DNA of 64,000 nucleotides from Brachionus plicatilis (taxonomy: Eukaryota > Rotifera > Eurotatoria > Ploima > Brachionidae), in NCBI GenBank assembly GCA_010279815.1, contig QEOQ01000165.1:677638-741637 (forward strand), given 5' to 3'. This document shows positions 10,621-20,558 of the stretch, piece by piece. A model generated the notes under the pieces. It saw nothing but the letters and a program-made list of their open reading frames with translations, did no database searches and was not told the DNA's origin. Within the stretch, counting starts at the first letter, position 1. Each line of letters begins with the position of its first letter. The position numbers and the translations under genes are program-made.

Positions 10621-11560
10621 AATGATTTTTTGATCGATAAAAATAAGACATTTTCGATAAAGTTAAAATTTCATCGAATGTAAATTTAACCGATTTAATC
10701 GATTAACGCTTAGTCGATTCGCAACCCTATCCTAAATTCGAAAAAAGGATATGGAGACAAAGCCATGGGAAGAGACAAGATGTCATCTTTTTTTCTTTTG
10801 AAGAAATGTGCACCTGATAATGCAGCAAAATCATGAAAGGTATTATTAGGGACACAATTCTTGATTATTTGTAAAAGGAAGACCTTTTATCGATAAGGCA
10901 GCATGGTTTCATACGAAAGGCTTGTGTGACTAATTTGTTGGTATGTCAGCATCAAATTACTTAATTCATTTGTTAGGGTGGTTCAATGGATATGCTGTAT
11001 ATGGATTTCTCCAAAGCATTCAACAGAGTCTTACACAGCAAGCTGGATGTAATAGGCGAACAGATGGTTAGGTGGATCAAATCATTTTTGAGTGATATGA
11101 AGAAACGGGTAGTACTAGGGGACAGTGAATCTAGGTGGCAATCAGTGACGAGTTCAGTCCCACATGGGACGGACCATTACTGTTTGTAATTTACGTAAAT
11201 GACCTGCCAGACAAGCTGAAGAACAACTGCGAGATGTACGCAGACGATAACAAGGTCTTAGCAAGGAATGAAGATGGACAAGACAATGAAATACAACAGG
11301 ACATCAATGAAAAAGAGGAATGGTGTAAAAGATGGTCGATGAGATTGAACAGTGCCAAGTGTAAAATAATGCACTTCGGCAAAAATAAAAAATGCAAAAA
11401 ATACTGGGTGCGGGAGCAGGAGCTGAATACTACGGAAGTAAAGAGGGACCTGGGAATTATGATAACCGAAGATGGAAAAAACAAGGCGCAGGTCGAGGCA
11501 GCCGTTAACAAGGCTAATTGGATTCAAGGTAGAATAAGGAGGACATTCAAATACTATAAC

Positions 11561-12450
11561 CAGAGTTGTTTTTAAGTCACAAGTCTTAAGTCAAGTCAAG
11601 TCAATGACTTATAATTTTTTTTTTTTTTAAGTCAAGTCAATGATTTAATAAATCCATATTTGATACCAATAAAGTAGTTGCTTCCAAATTCCTGGCAAAT
11701 CTTGACCCATGTGGTCTGTTAATGTAACCAAATTATAAAAAAATTCTTTCAACTGGTCCAAATGAAGGTTATTACTAAAACCCGGACCACCTATTTTTTA
11801 CTAAAAAAAGGACCTATACTTTAAAGACGAATAAAAAGCCGGACGATAGCCGACTTGCTTTAAACTTGTAGTAAATTTTATAAGCTTTCACGCAAGACCA
11901 TAAGCTTAGCTCTAGGACTTATGAAGTTTTGTGTTTATTTAGAAATTGTTCGGTAAAAACGAGTGTTTGGCATCTTTTAGGGACTTCTCAAAAAGAAAAC
12001 AAGTTTAAAAATTCATGAAAAAATGGCCGGAAAATAAAAAAAACATTAATGAAAAAAATGTTTCAGCAAACTAAAATTTACAAAAATAATCATTTTTAAT
12101 AATTAAAGAAAAAAAACTATTTAATCAACAAAAGATTATATTATATTTTAAAATTTAATTTTAAATAAATGCATTTAATTTTTTTTTTTTATTTTTTGTA
12201 TTTAAAAGGCTGATGCAGGCCGAATGGTAAGTCCTAGAGCTTAGCTTATGGTCTTGCGTGAAAGCTTATAAAATTTACTACAAGTTCAAAGCAAGTCGGC
12301 TATCGTCCGGCTTTTTATTCGTCTTTAAAGTATAGTCCTTTTTTTAGTAAAAAATAGGTGGTCCGAGTTTTAGTAATAACCCAAATGAAGCAGATATTGA
12401 TAAAAATTTTTGTGCAAGTCATGACTTCGACTTAAATTTTTGTGAATTTT
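11561..12450 (+). mobile_element. AAGTC-family hAT-like MITE, right end not found
   Basis: Begins CAGAGTTGTTTTTAAGTCAC at 11561 with the family's AAGTCAAGTCAAGTCAATGA subrepeats. Similar AAGTCATGACTTCGACTTAA sequence reappears at 12416-12440, but no clean CAACTCTG end is seen. A MULE-type MITE (11768-12380) is nested inside. Confidence 0.6.
11768..12380. mobile_element. MULE-like MITE with 10-bp target duplication
   Basis: Nearly perfect terminal inverted repeats of about 150 bp, starting GTTATTACTAAAAC and ending GTTTTAGTAATAAC. They are flanked by identical CCAAATGAAG (11758-11767 and 12381-12390). No coding capacity. Long inverted repeats with a 9-10 bp duplication suggest the Mutator superfamily. 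Confidence 0.85.
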
Positions 12451-14640
12451 TGCACTACTACTACTAATACTACAGGCAAAATAGTAAAAAATTGCATATT
12501 TTTTAGTTTGTTTGTATCAAGTCTCATGGTAGCCCGATATTTTCTGATACTAGAGAAAATTCTGAACAAAATGAGGGTTTAACTTTTTTCATTTTTTGAT
12601 TTTAAAATCAAAAAATTTAAAAACGAAGTCTGATTTGACTTGAATTTGTATAAAATAAATTAAAAGTTAAAAGTTAAAATTTTGATTTATTATAAGTATA
12701 CTGATTTTTATTGTTATCTTTAAAATTAAGAAAAACATTATTTTTTTATTGGCTTGGTAATTATGAGTAAATTATTCTTTATATAAGAAAAAATTTGATT
12801 TCAGTTTTTAGAAATTCGTTTTATTTTTTTCTTTAAGTAAAGAATAAGTTTATTTTAACTTATTAAATAAAAAAAATTAAAAAAAATCAATATTCTTTTA
12901 ATTTTATTTAAAAATCTAAATTTTGAAATAAAAACTTAAAAGTGAAAGTCGAATTTTACTTAAAAAAAAATTACTTTTGCAGACTTTTAAATTAATTTTT
13001 TGACTTTTGACCATCTCTGGATTCAATGTTTATTTTTTTAAATTTATAAAATTTAATTGTTTCCCTTTTTTTCTAAAATGGGAGTTTTTTCGTTGAATTT
13101 TTTTAGATTTAAAAATTAAAAATGAAAAAAGTAAAACCCACATCTGAAGATATTGTAGAATTTCCGAAACTTTATCTTTCATAAGCTAATTTTTCTTTCT
13201 ACCAGCAAAAAAAATTTACCACAAAATTTATTCACTTTTATCTTAATTATTTTAACTTCTTTTTTGTTGTTGTTTCGCCCCTTCAGGCTTGTATTTATTA
13301 AATTAAAAAATGAATAAATAAAAAATCAAATTAATTTATACAAATAAATTAATTAAAGATACATCTATCTTTGGCATCAGGCAGCACTGAAGTGCCACGA
13401 AACCGTGAATTCACCACATTTTACGTGAATTATTGTAATTAAAAAATCGGCTTTTTTCATAGAACTTTGAAAATTAATTTTTTTCACTAAATTAAAACGA
13501 ATTTCTTTTATTTAACTTTTACTCTTAGAATAAAGACAAAAATTAGAATAAAAGTTAATTTTTTTTTAAATTTCGAATTTGACTCCACAATTTTTTAAGT
13601 TTATTTCAGAAGAAATTCAAAATTATTTTTAGAAAAAAAGTAAACTTACTCTTAGTTCAAAACCAAGAGTTTATTCTAAAAAAAATAAAAAAATTTTATA
13701 ACATGGCTTCGATGATATTAATTCCATAAAGAATAAACTCAAATTTTGACATTGTTCCAAGAGTGGTAGTCAAGAGTTTACGGTACTATATTTTTTAATT
13801 TATTTTTTTGTTATTGATTGTTTTTTATCTGATGCAATATTATTTAAAAGGATATGAGAAAATAAGATACAAATTGAATTAAAACATGGAATCTTCATGT
13901 TGATTTTTTTCTCATATTCAGATAAATTTCGCAACAGCATTTATAATTAGAGTTTTTGAATTCCTTAAAATAAAAACAAAATTCAAAAAACAAATATTTT
14001 GATTTACAATCCATTTTATACGAATAATTAATTAATGAAAAATCAACAAGAAAACTTTTTCCTTATTTTCAAGGCCAAGTATATATTTATTTTCAAAAAA
14101 AAAATTCTTATTCGGGAGAAATTAATTAATAATTCAACTAAAATTGTTATATCTACGTACCTGTTTTCATTTTCTTATCATAAATATTTATAAAACTTAT
14201 AAGAATTTTTAGGAATCCAATAAAAATCATATTTCAAAAATTGAGCCACTATTCTCTAATTTTAAAGGTTTTCATTTTTGAATTTTTTTCGATAAATAAA
14301 CAAATGCCTACTGAATCCAAAAAATTTATTTATCATAAAATTAAAAAACTTGATGAAATAACAAACATATAATATTAATTTAATTTTCCTTTATTTTGTA
14401 GATTTCTTTTTTGGGTATTTTTTGTCATAAATTTGGTGACTGTTCGTGAATAAAACTCAAATTTTTTCAAAATATCGTCAAAATTATTAAAAAACTTATT
14501 TTAAAATAAAGAATCGGAAAGAATTAAAAAAATCTGCGATAATTTACCATTTATTAAATGGAGATACACATAATAATTATACATCGTTTTTTTTAATAGG
14601 AATGATAACAAAAAGGTTTATAAAAATGCCAAAAAAACAA
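12391..14640. other. A/T-rich intergenic DNA with degenerate repeats
   Basis: No gene is supported. A foldback spans about 12545-13165: ATTCTGAACAAAATGAGGGT at the left is mirrored by AAAGTAAAACCCACATCTGA at the right. A solo right terminus GAGTTTACGG followed by TA sits at 13774-13784, related to the elements at 48711 and 56963. Confidence 0.55.
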
Positions 14641-15136
14641 CTATTTATTTTCTTTTTCTATCACCTGTTGTATCAGACTAATATTATCTCCTTTGAGTAA
14701 AATTCGTCCTTAAATAAATTCATTTAAAAAAAAAGATAAGTAATTTATTTAGACTTACCTAGATTTGTACGAGTATTCTTTTTCAAATGAACCTCACACG
14801 CATCATCCAACACTAAATTCATATATTCATCGAATCCCTTAGAAAAAATTAAATTTATTTAATCAAACACTTCTAGGTTCATCTCACAATTATCTTTCCT
14901 TCGATTCTCAAGTTAACTTGTTCGTAGACCCAGATTTGAACTTTGGATTTCTTAATTGGAAAAATTAAAAAAAATCTCAACAATTATCTTTAAAAATTTT
15001 TACATTTTGAAGATAGCGGAAAATTAAGTTCTAAATATAAAATTTAAAAATTTATTTTGAAAATTTTTTACTTTTTAGGCCTTACAATGGGCTGGACCAT
15101 AACTTTTTGAACTTTTTGATTTCCTCTGAAAGCCAT
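14641..15136 (-). CDS. SNRPE: spliceosomal Sm protein E (SmE)
   Basis: A five-exon gene read from the minus strand: 15086-15136, 15004-15030, 14888-14950, 14759-14837 and 14641-14708, all with GT-AG introns of 50-60 bp. The 95-residue product begins [17 protein letters not shown], then NLIFRYLQN from a 27-nt microexon, then the Sm1 strand region ([28 protein letters not shown]). It ends with the Sm2 motif [13 protein letters not shown]. It aligns colinearly with animal SmE (92 aa), one of seven Sm proteins forming the ring on U1, U2, U4 and U5 snRNAs. Exon phases sum exactly (51+27+63+79+68 nt). Individual exons are too short to stand out as open frames. Confidence 0.95.
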
Positions 15137-15600
15137 TTTTGGGATATTTTTTTTTTTGTAATTTTTTCGAGAAATGTGTTGATTCAAATTAAATTTTGAA
15201 ATAAAAAAAAAAAACTTAAGCATTTCAAATTTTAATAGTCAAGCAAAAATAACATTATTTTTTTTTAAAAACTGTAGCAAATTATTTGTCTTACGGAAAG
15301 TTCCAAATACCAGCTTGGGTAAAAAATTCAAATCTCAATATTTTATAAATTTTGGTGCTAAGCGAAATTCGAAACAAATTTCTCATACCTAAGTCTAAAA
15401 ATAACTCATTAAGGTAAAAAAAAAAAGAATCAAATTAATTCCAATGTTTTGAGAATTTTATTTGTTTAGTTAAATTTCGACTTAAATAATCATATTTAAA
15501 CAGTTTATACTTGAAATAAAAATCCACTTCCGATATTAGGAACACACTTCAGACTTATTAAGATTATAAAGACAAAGATTTAATTGGCAACACTGAACAA

Positions 15601-16765
15601 ATGCATTTTGGTTAAAATTAAAAAATTCATAAAATATTAAAAATATCGAAAAGCTTACATTTTGTTTAATTTTTAAATTTTTAATTCATCAGACTTAAAA
15701 GGCGCTTATTTATCACGAGATCATTCCTTAGCTGGCTCGACCCACAATCCAGTAAGCCCTTATTTTTTGTTTAATTCATTAATTACTGATAAATTATTTC
15801 CTTTCATTTTCTAAATAAAAAATTTAATTTTCTTGTTTAAATATTTGTTTTTTTTTTAGAAAATGATACTTGGCAATTTTTACGCAAAATTTGATGGAGA
15901 ACATTTTCAAAAAATAATTGACTCAAATATTGACTTTATAAAATACCGAGACAAACTGAACACTAGTTTAATGTTTGAAGGCAGATCAAAAAAAATGGTC
16001 TTACCAGACGAAATGAAAAATACTGTCAAAGAAAAGACCAAAGTTGGCGAACATGTCATAAAGCAAGAATCAATATTGGACTTGGATTCAGACTTGGATC
16101 ATTTAGAATATGAAAAAAATGAGGAACTAAAAAAAAAATCATCTCTAAATCGAAATCAGCTATTTTCAGCCATGACCATAGACGCAAAATTGGCAACAAA
16201 TACATCCTTTTTTAATTTAAAATCACCAATAAATTATAACCTCAGAAAAATGGACGCAGTTAAATTACCTAGACTTGTAGAACCAGAAGAGACCAGAGTA
16301 CCATTTAGCATAAACAGGTTGGTGCCGAAAAGTCGCCAGAATATTCTGATGCCTAATTCAAGCAAAAATGCAACCAGTGAAGAATACTTTTCTTTACCAA
16401 TAATTCCAAGTAAAAAACAGCCCCAAGTGAACAATGATTTATGCTTAAAGTCGGAAAAAGTTTACTTAGTCGATAAAAATAAGTTAATTAATCAAGATTT
16501 GGTTGATTTGGATTATGTTAGAAAGAAACCGATAGACAATTTAAACGAAAATCAACTGTTGAAACAAAAATTTGAGATTTTTCTTAGGAAAAAAAATAAA
16601 AAAAAAGAGCCCAAAGAACAAGAATCCAACGAGTCGAATGAATCCAGAAAAGTTTCGAAAACAATCAAAAAAGAAAAATCAAAGCCCAGCTATACGCCAT
16701 CAGTTAAGTATTCTGAAGTCAATGAAAAAGTTTATTTGGAGATATTTTTTCCCAAGGTTGTGTAG
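15601..16765 (+). CDS. unrecognised basic protein, three exons
   Basis: The model joins 15601-15610, 15693-15751 and 15860-16765 (acceptors CATCAG and a T-run followed by AG; donors GTTAAA and GTAAGC), giving 324 residues starting MHFDLKGAYLSRDHSLAG. Phases close exactly: 69 nt before the last exon, which then opens with AAA before an internal ATG at 15863. The last exon is firm. The 10-nt first exon is the weakest part. The product is charged, with Lys/Glu-rich C-terminal stretches (KKNKKKEPKEQESNES) and no clear domain, signal peptide or membrane segment. AATAAA lies at 16771, just after the stop. It is divergent from SNRPE with 464 bp between starts. I do not recognise it. Confidence 0.7.
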
Positions 16766-16982
16766 TTATTAATAAAATAGTTAAATTTAAAATTTATTTT
16801 ATCCTCAAGACCCAACAAATAAGGTAAAATAATCAATATCAAATTTTAGAATGAAAAAAAAATATTTAAAATTTTTTAAAAATAAATAACTAAACTTTTT
16901 TATGATTGAAACATTGAAAAAATTAAAAAAAAACTTGTATTTGATCAAAGATCAAGAAAAGTTTTTCAATTATGTAAATTTA

Positions 16983-17118
16983 CAATACTGATTTGTTAAT
17001 AGGGTCCATGGTAAATTTACATAATTTTACCCAAAAAATACGTAAGTTAAATTAATTTACGAATTTTTGCGTAAAATTGCGTAAATTTACCATGGACCCT
17101 ATTAACAAATCAGTACTG
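16983..17118. mobile_element. 136-bp TA-flanked palindromic MITE
   Basis: Ends CAATACTGATTTGTTAATAG and its near-perfect complement finishing CAGTACTG, with TA on both sides (16981-16982, 17119-17120). The arms (about 55 bp) contain GGGTCCATGGTAAATTTAC. Related by its GTAAATTTACG motif and TA flanks to 7958-8261. Confidence 0.82.
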
Positions 17119-18115
17119 TAAATATGAATATGAATAATATAAAATTTCATCAAAATTTTTAGCATGAATTATATTATTTTTTGATATTAGCAAGTAAATA
17201 AAATTAATTTAAAAAATTTATTAGAAAATCGATTAATTTATTTTGGCAATTTGGAATTTCGTGTACAGCTTTTAATATAAAATATTAAATGATTTTTTTT
17301 AAAATCTTTTAAATTTTGTTCTAATAGTTCATAAGAAGTTTTAAAATGAAAGTGACCCTGAAAAATGCACTATTCTATCAATGAATACTTAAATATTTTA
17401 AAAGGTTTTTCGATTTATTCTATTTGCAAAAAAGATTTTAAACATTTTTAGCATGCATCGTGAATTTAAAAACAGATAGAACAGTATTAAAATTTTAAAT
17501 CAAAAATTAAATTTCATTTAGAGATATATTTACTTGCTCTCCTAAAAATAATTACTCGTACTCTATTGAAAAAGTAGAATTGCTCTCTAATTAATGAATT
17601 TTTGCGAGGAACGAAGCAGCCGTGACGAGCTATATAGTCTCACAATGAGAGTGTATTGAAAAGTAAGAATGCGCGATTTGAAAAAATTTTTCTGGATGAG
17701 AATTTTTAATAAAACCTTAACATATACTATTATAAATTTGAAAAAAAAAACTGAAAATTTACCAATTAAAATTTGCAAATAAAACTTAACTTTTTACTAA
17801 TTTTTAACTCTTATTTATAAACAAAATTATACAAGATTTTTAGTGATGGGAGTTTTCTCTTTAGTTTAGTTAACTAAAATTTAGCCAACTAGTTTTTAGT
17901 TAATTAATTTTTAGTCCGCTTATTTTAAGTTAGCTAATTATTAGTCGACTAGTTTTTAGTAAACTTATTTTTAGTCGACTAAACTAAAATTATTAGCTAA
18001 AGCTTTATTTTTAAAATCTTTTTTTTTTTGAAAATTTTTTCTAAATAAAATTTATAATTTATAACTATGTAATATGAGTAAATTATATAATGATTCTTTA
18101 AACTATTGAATTTGA

Positions 18116-18440
18116 GGCAAAATGTTATTTATTGTACATTTTTATATTTTTACATTTTTACATTTTTGAGAGAAAAAATAAAAATCTCAAAATAAAAGAA
18201 CTTAAAAAAATTTTCATTCAAGAAAAGTATTAATAAATTCGCAATTAATTAAAAGGGATTTTCAAAAAATTATCCTTGGTTTTTACATTTAAATTTTTCT
18301 AAAACTCCTTTTTAAGTAATTGCGAATTTATTATTACTTTTCTTGAATGAAAATTTTTTTAAAGTTTTTTTATTTTGAGATTTTTATTTTTTCTCTCAAA
18401 AATGTAAAAATATAAAAATGTACAATAAATAACATTTGCC
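18116..18440. mobile_element. MULE-like MITE with perfect 9-bp TSD
   Basis: 325 bp made of two roughly 150-bp inverted arms starting GGCAAAATGTTATTTATTG and ending CAATAAATAACATTTGCC. Identical TGAATTTGA flanks lie at 18107-18115 and 18441-18449. A 9-bp duplication, long arms and a GG start are typical of Mutator-superfamily elements. Confidence 0.88.
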
Positions 18441-18889
18441 TGAATTTGATTGATTGAAAATTAAAAAATGTTATGTAAATTTTATTAATCAACCAAAAGA
18501 ATAAATAAATACCATTAAATAAAGACTTAATTAAATAACATCTGGTTTTGTTACCTATCCTCTTTTAAAAAATTTTCACATTAAAAAAAATTTATAACTG
18601 TCTAAATAAAGGAATGTTTCTTTTAATTAAAATTCAATAAATTAATTATCAAAATCAAATCCAAAATATTTACTAAAATTTAAAAAAAGTTATAAAATGT
18701 CAAATAAATGTTTTTAAATATTTTTTGTCTCATTATTCCTTAGATATCTCGCTTTCCGCATAATATCCCGCTTTTCCTAAATTGTCTAACTATTTCAAAG
18801 ATATCTCACTTATTCCATTACAACTTTTTTTTTTTTTAAAAAGTTTATTTCAAAATCAAAATGGCTCTGAGTAATAGAACTCCTTCCGC

Positions 18890-20231
18890 CATTGTTTTTA
18901 TGTTTTTTTTATTTAATAGTTTGATTAAATGGAAAATGAAAATGGCTGCTGAAAAATGTAGCCAAGTCATTTTCTCAGGTAACTCCTCCAAAAACCAACC
19001 TATTGACGCAAATTTATTTAGTTAAAAAAATTAGTGATGAAATCGATTTTTTTTTTGTAAGATAATTGAAACTTGAATAAAAAATTATTCTGAATAACTT
19101 GTTCGAATGAATTTTCATTCAAATAACTTATTCGGATGAGTTTTCATTCAAATAACTTATTCGAATGAATTTTAATTCAAATAGCTTATTCGAATGAATT
19201 TTAATTCAAGTAAAATATTTGATAATATATGAGAGTGAATAATTGAAGTTTTTTTATTCTCTTTTCTTTTTCTCCCTTTATGGATTGAAGTTGGAGTCTC
19301 TTGAAAACTGGTAATAGATGACTGACTAGCACACACTTATGTTAGAAAATTTTTAAATCCTTTTATGAGAATAAGAATTTCTTAAAAAAAATCAGAGTTT
19401 TTTAAAAGTCCCAAAAAAAATTTTAAGTCATTATAGTTGTTAAAAAGTCGCAAGTCACTAAAAAAAATAAATAGTTAAGAGTGAAATTTTAATAGCAAAG
19501 AAAAAAAGGAAGATATTTTAAAGGAGAAAATTAATGCTTATAATTAATGCCTATATATGTACGAAGCGAATATTCGAATGAAAATTCATTCGAATATGCT
19601 ATTTGAATGAAAACTCATCCAAAACTTCCTTTATTTGAATTTTGCGTCGAATAACCATATTCGATTTCATCACTAAAAAAAATCTCCTACGTAAAAAATC
19701 CAATTCTTTTAGGAATAACATTTGATGAAAATTTGTGTTTCAATCCACAAATTGATTTTATGAGAGCACGATGTGTCGATCGAATAAATATTATAAAAAT
19801 CCTTTCAAGTAAATTTTGGAATTTGAAAAAGACACTCTTCTTAATATTTACAAAACATTAATTGGCTCGGTAATTGACTACAGTTTTTTTATTCCTACTC
19901 TAACGTCAAATTCCAATCTTTCAAGATCCAAACCATACAAAACATCTCAATTAAGTCCATCTACCACTTTCCTTTCGATACCCCGTCAGATCTATTAGTT
20001 AAGTTTTTTGAGGAAATAAAGTTTGACAAAACCGAAGTCCGCCTCCACAAACTTTTCGTTAAGTACATTAAAAAATGCTTTATTTTTAAAAACAAATATA
20101 TTCTAGAGCTAATAAAGGACTATGTCAGTGCCTTTATTAACAGCTCAAGAATATGCAGTAACAAAACACCACTCTGTGATATCTGGAATGAGATAAATGA
20201 ATGGATGATTGAAAATGGGTTTTCTATTTAA
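18890..20231 (+). pseudogene. non-LTR retrotransposon RT C-terminal fragment
   Basis: The upstream piece (to about 19020) reads LIKWKMKMAAEKCSQVIFSG, like the RT thumb-proximal segment. After the element at 19032-19675 the frame resumes with PILLGITFDENLCFNPQIDF and IYKTLIGSVIDYSFFIPTL. It then shifts into a tail with DLLVKFFEEIKFDKTEVRLH and CDIWNEINEWMIENGFS before a stop at 20229. Frameshifts occur, and the catalytic YADD part is not present here. Confidence 0.75.
19032..19675. mobile_element. hAT-like MITE with perfect 8-bp TSD
   Basis: Termini TAGTGATGAAATCGA and TCGATTTCATCACTA, flanked by AAAAAAAT at 19024-19031 and 19676-19683. Inside, about four copies of a 35-bp unit with ATTCAAATAACTTATTCGAA are partly mirrored near 19568-19650. 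It splits the RT fragment at 18890-20231. Confidence 0.78.
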
Positions 20232-20354
20232 ATTCGTTTCTTTTTCTTTTTTTTTTTAAAATCATTTAAAAATTAACTAAAAATTAAATTATTTATTTAT
20301 TGAATTTATTAACGAAAAACTATTAAATAAAAAAAACAACTTTTTTTTTAATAT

Positions 20355-20558
20355 CAGACTTGTTTATAAGTCATAGTTTTAAGTCTGAGTCACAAAAATT
20401 AAAGCCAAAGTTATGACTTTACTTTAATTTTTGTGACTTTGACTTTAACTAGGTAGCCACAAAAACTACCTGGAACGGCAAAAAATTCATGTTGCTCTGA
20501 ATTCTTTTTAAAAAAAAATTATTGACTTGACTTGAGACTTCTACTTTTAAACAAGTTT
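20355..20558. mobile_element. AAGTC-family hAT-like MITE
   Basis: Starts CAGACTTGTTTATAAGTC and ends ACTTTTAAACAAGTTT, flanked by TTTAATAT at 20347-20354 and 20559-20566. The interior has family-typical AAGTC/GACTT units. Confidence 0.75.

Larger units (their letters stand above)
8803..10729 (+). mobile_element. hAT-like element, internally deleted
   Basis: Terminal inverted repeats TAGGGTTG at 8803 and CAACCCTA ending at 10729. The flanks GCTAAAAT and TCCTAAAT are only a degraded candidate 8-bp duplication. The interior carries a BED-finger/hAT C-terminus remnant (9210-9419), TCGAT-rich subterminal sequence on both sides, and a further nested element (9712-10620). It interrupts a retrotransposon RT, so it is younger than that copy. 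Confidence 0.75.
8602..11560 (+). pseudogene. broken non-LTR retrotransposon reverse transcriptase
   Basis: Two pieces of one CR1/jockey-like ORF separated by a hAT insertion at 8803-10729. The left piece (8602-8800) encodes the spacer before the RT, with KDNSKLIYSYMRSRQQIKES and DKIAEILSRQYKSVFSEHI. The right piece (from about 10740) encodes RT blocks: DLLSIRQHGF, VMDMLYMDFSKAFNRV, then after a frameshift LLFVIYVNDLPDKL and the catalytic YADD. Frameshifts and stops are present. The frame is cut at 11560 where an AAGTC-family MITE begins. It is a dead copy inserted into by at least two DNA transposons. Confidence 0.85.
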
